Positions 13,334 to 13,379 of a stretch of 13,379 nucleotides of DNA are shown in pieces. Every line of letters starts with the position of its first letter. Within the stretch, counting starts at the first letter, position 1. The position numbers and the translations under genes were made by a program. The stretch is from an uncultured Desulfobacterium sp. Lineage in GTDB: Bacteria > Desulfobacterota > Desulfobacteria > Desulfobacterales > Desulfobacteraceae. Below the pieces are notes generated by a model. That model was not told where the DNA came from and made no database searches. It saw only the letters and a program-made list of their open reading frames with translations. The stretch lies in assembly GCA_937124525.1 (NCBI GenBank), contig CAKZLA010000369.1:1-13379 (forward strand). The letters are read 5' to 3'.

Positions 13334-13379
13334 GGACCCTTTTCCCTTTTCAAGATTCGTTGGGGGGTGGGAGGACTTG

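Larger units (their letters stand above)
12598..13379. other. 782-bp non-coding region upstream of the transporter gene
   Basis: No protein gene is supported. It contains a 73-bp repeat (12660-12732), a transposed MITE-like copy (12968-13098), a nested inverted repeat (13134-13217) and a GC-rich fold-back (13246-13333). The only long frame (12873-13217, plus strand) starts at TTG, runs through the MITE and resembles no protein I know. Confidence 0.6.

Overview
All recognisable genes in this window lie on the minus strand, in moderately AT-rich DNA with very AT-rich spacers. Two small 2[4Fe-4S] ferredoxins, a type III CoA-transferase, beta-oxidation enzymes, a FAD enzyme of the fumarate reductase/ketosteroid dehydrogenase superfamily, a Phenol_MetA_deg-like outer-membrane protein and clear sigma-54 promoters together suggest a strictly anaerobic Gram-negative bacterium. 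A sulfate-reducing member of the Desulfobacterota (Desulfobacterales-like) fits best. This is inferred from gene content; there is no rRNA or marker gene to confirm it.

Layout in the direction of transcription (right to left). (1) 12597-10309: an MFS transporter and an outer-membrane channel-like protein, closed by a strong intrinsic terminator at 10236-10263. (2) 9223-5954: a ferredoxin, a KstD-like flavoprotein and an alpha/beta hydrolase, preceded by a sigma-54 promoter at 9728-9743 and closed by a hairpin at 5884-5917. (3) 5413-686: 3-hydroxyacyl-CoA dehydrogenase, SDR, thiolase, CaiB/BaiF CoA-transferase and a second ferredoxin, preceded by a second sigma-54 promoter at 5652-5667. (4) 402-1: the start of a riboflavin gene, ribB or ribBA, cut by the window edge.

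The two sigma-54 promoters are near-identical, and each has the same 53-bp block upstream (5786-5838 and 9999-10051, about 74% identical). They therefore look like one regulon under one enhancer-binding protein, whose gene is not in the window. My reading is an uptake-plus-catabolism module: an organic acid or cyclic carbonyl compound enters through the outer-membrane protein and MFS carrier. The flavoprotein and its ferredoxin change the oxidation level of the ring or chain, and the hydrolase cleaves an ester or a C-C bond. The acid is then activated by CoA transfer, oxidised at the 3-hydroxyl and split by the thiolase to acetyl-CoA units. No acyl-CoA dehydrogenase or enoyl-CoA hydratase is present. 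The substrate is unknown; a cyclic 1,3-dione or a steroid/terpenoid-like ketone are guesses.

The spacers carry unusual repeats. Two diverged copies of a roughly 130-bp element with terminal inverted repeats (4423-4554 and 12968-13098) are each flanked by a perfect 5-bp direct repeat, as expected of a transposed MITE. A 73-bp sequence occurs twice in inverted orientation (8722-8794 and 12660-12732) with three differences. Nested inverted repeats lie at 9341-9475 and 13134-13217. A GC-rich fold-back with nine-base C and G runs sits at 13246-13333, near the window end, and may be natural or an assembly artefact.
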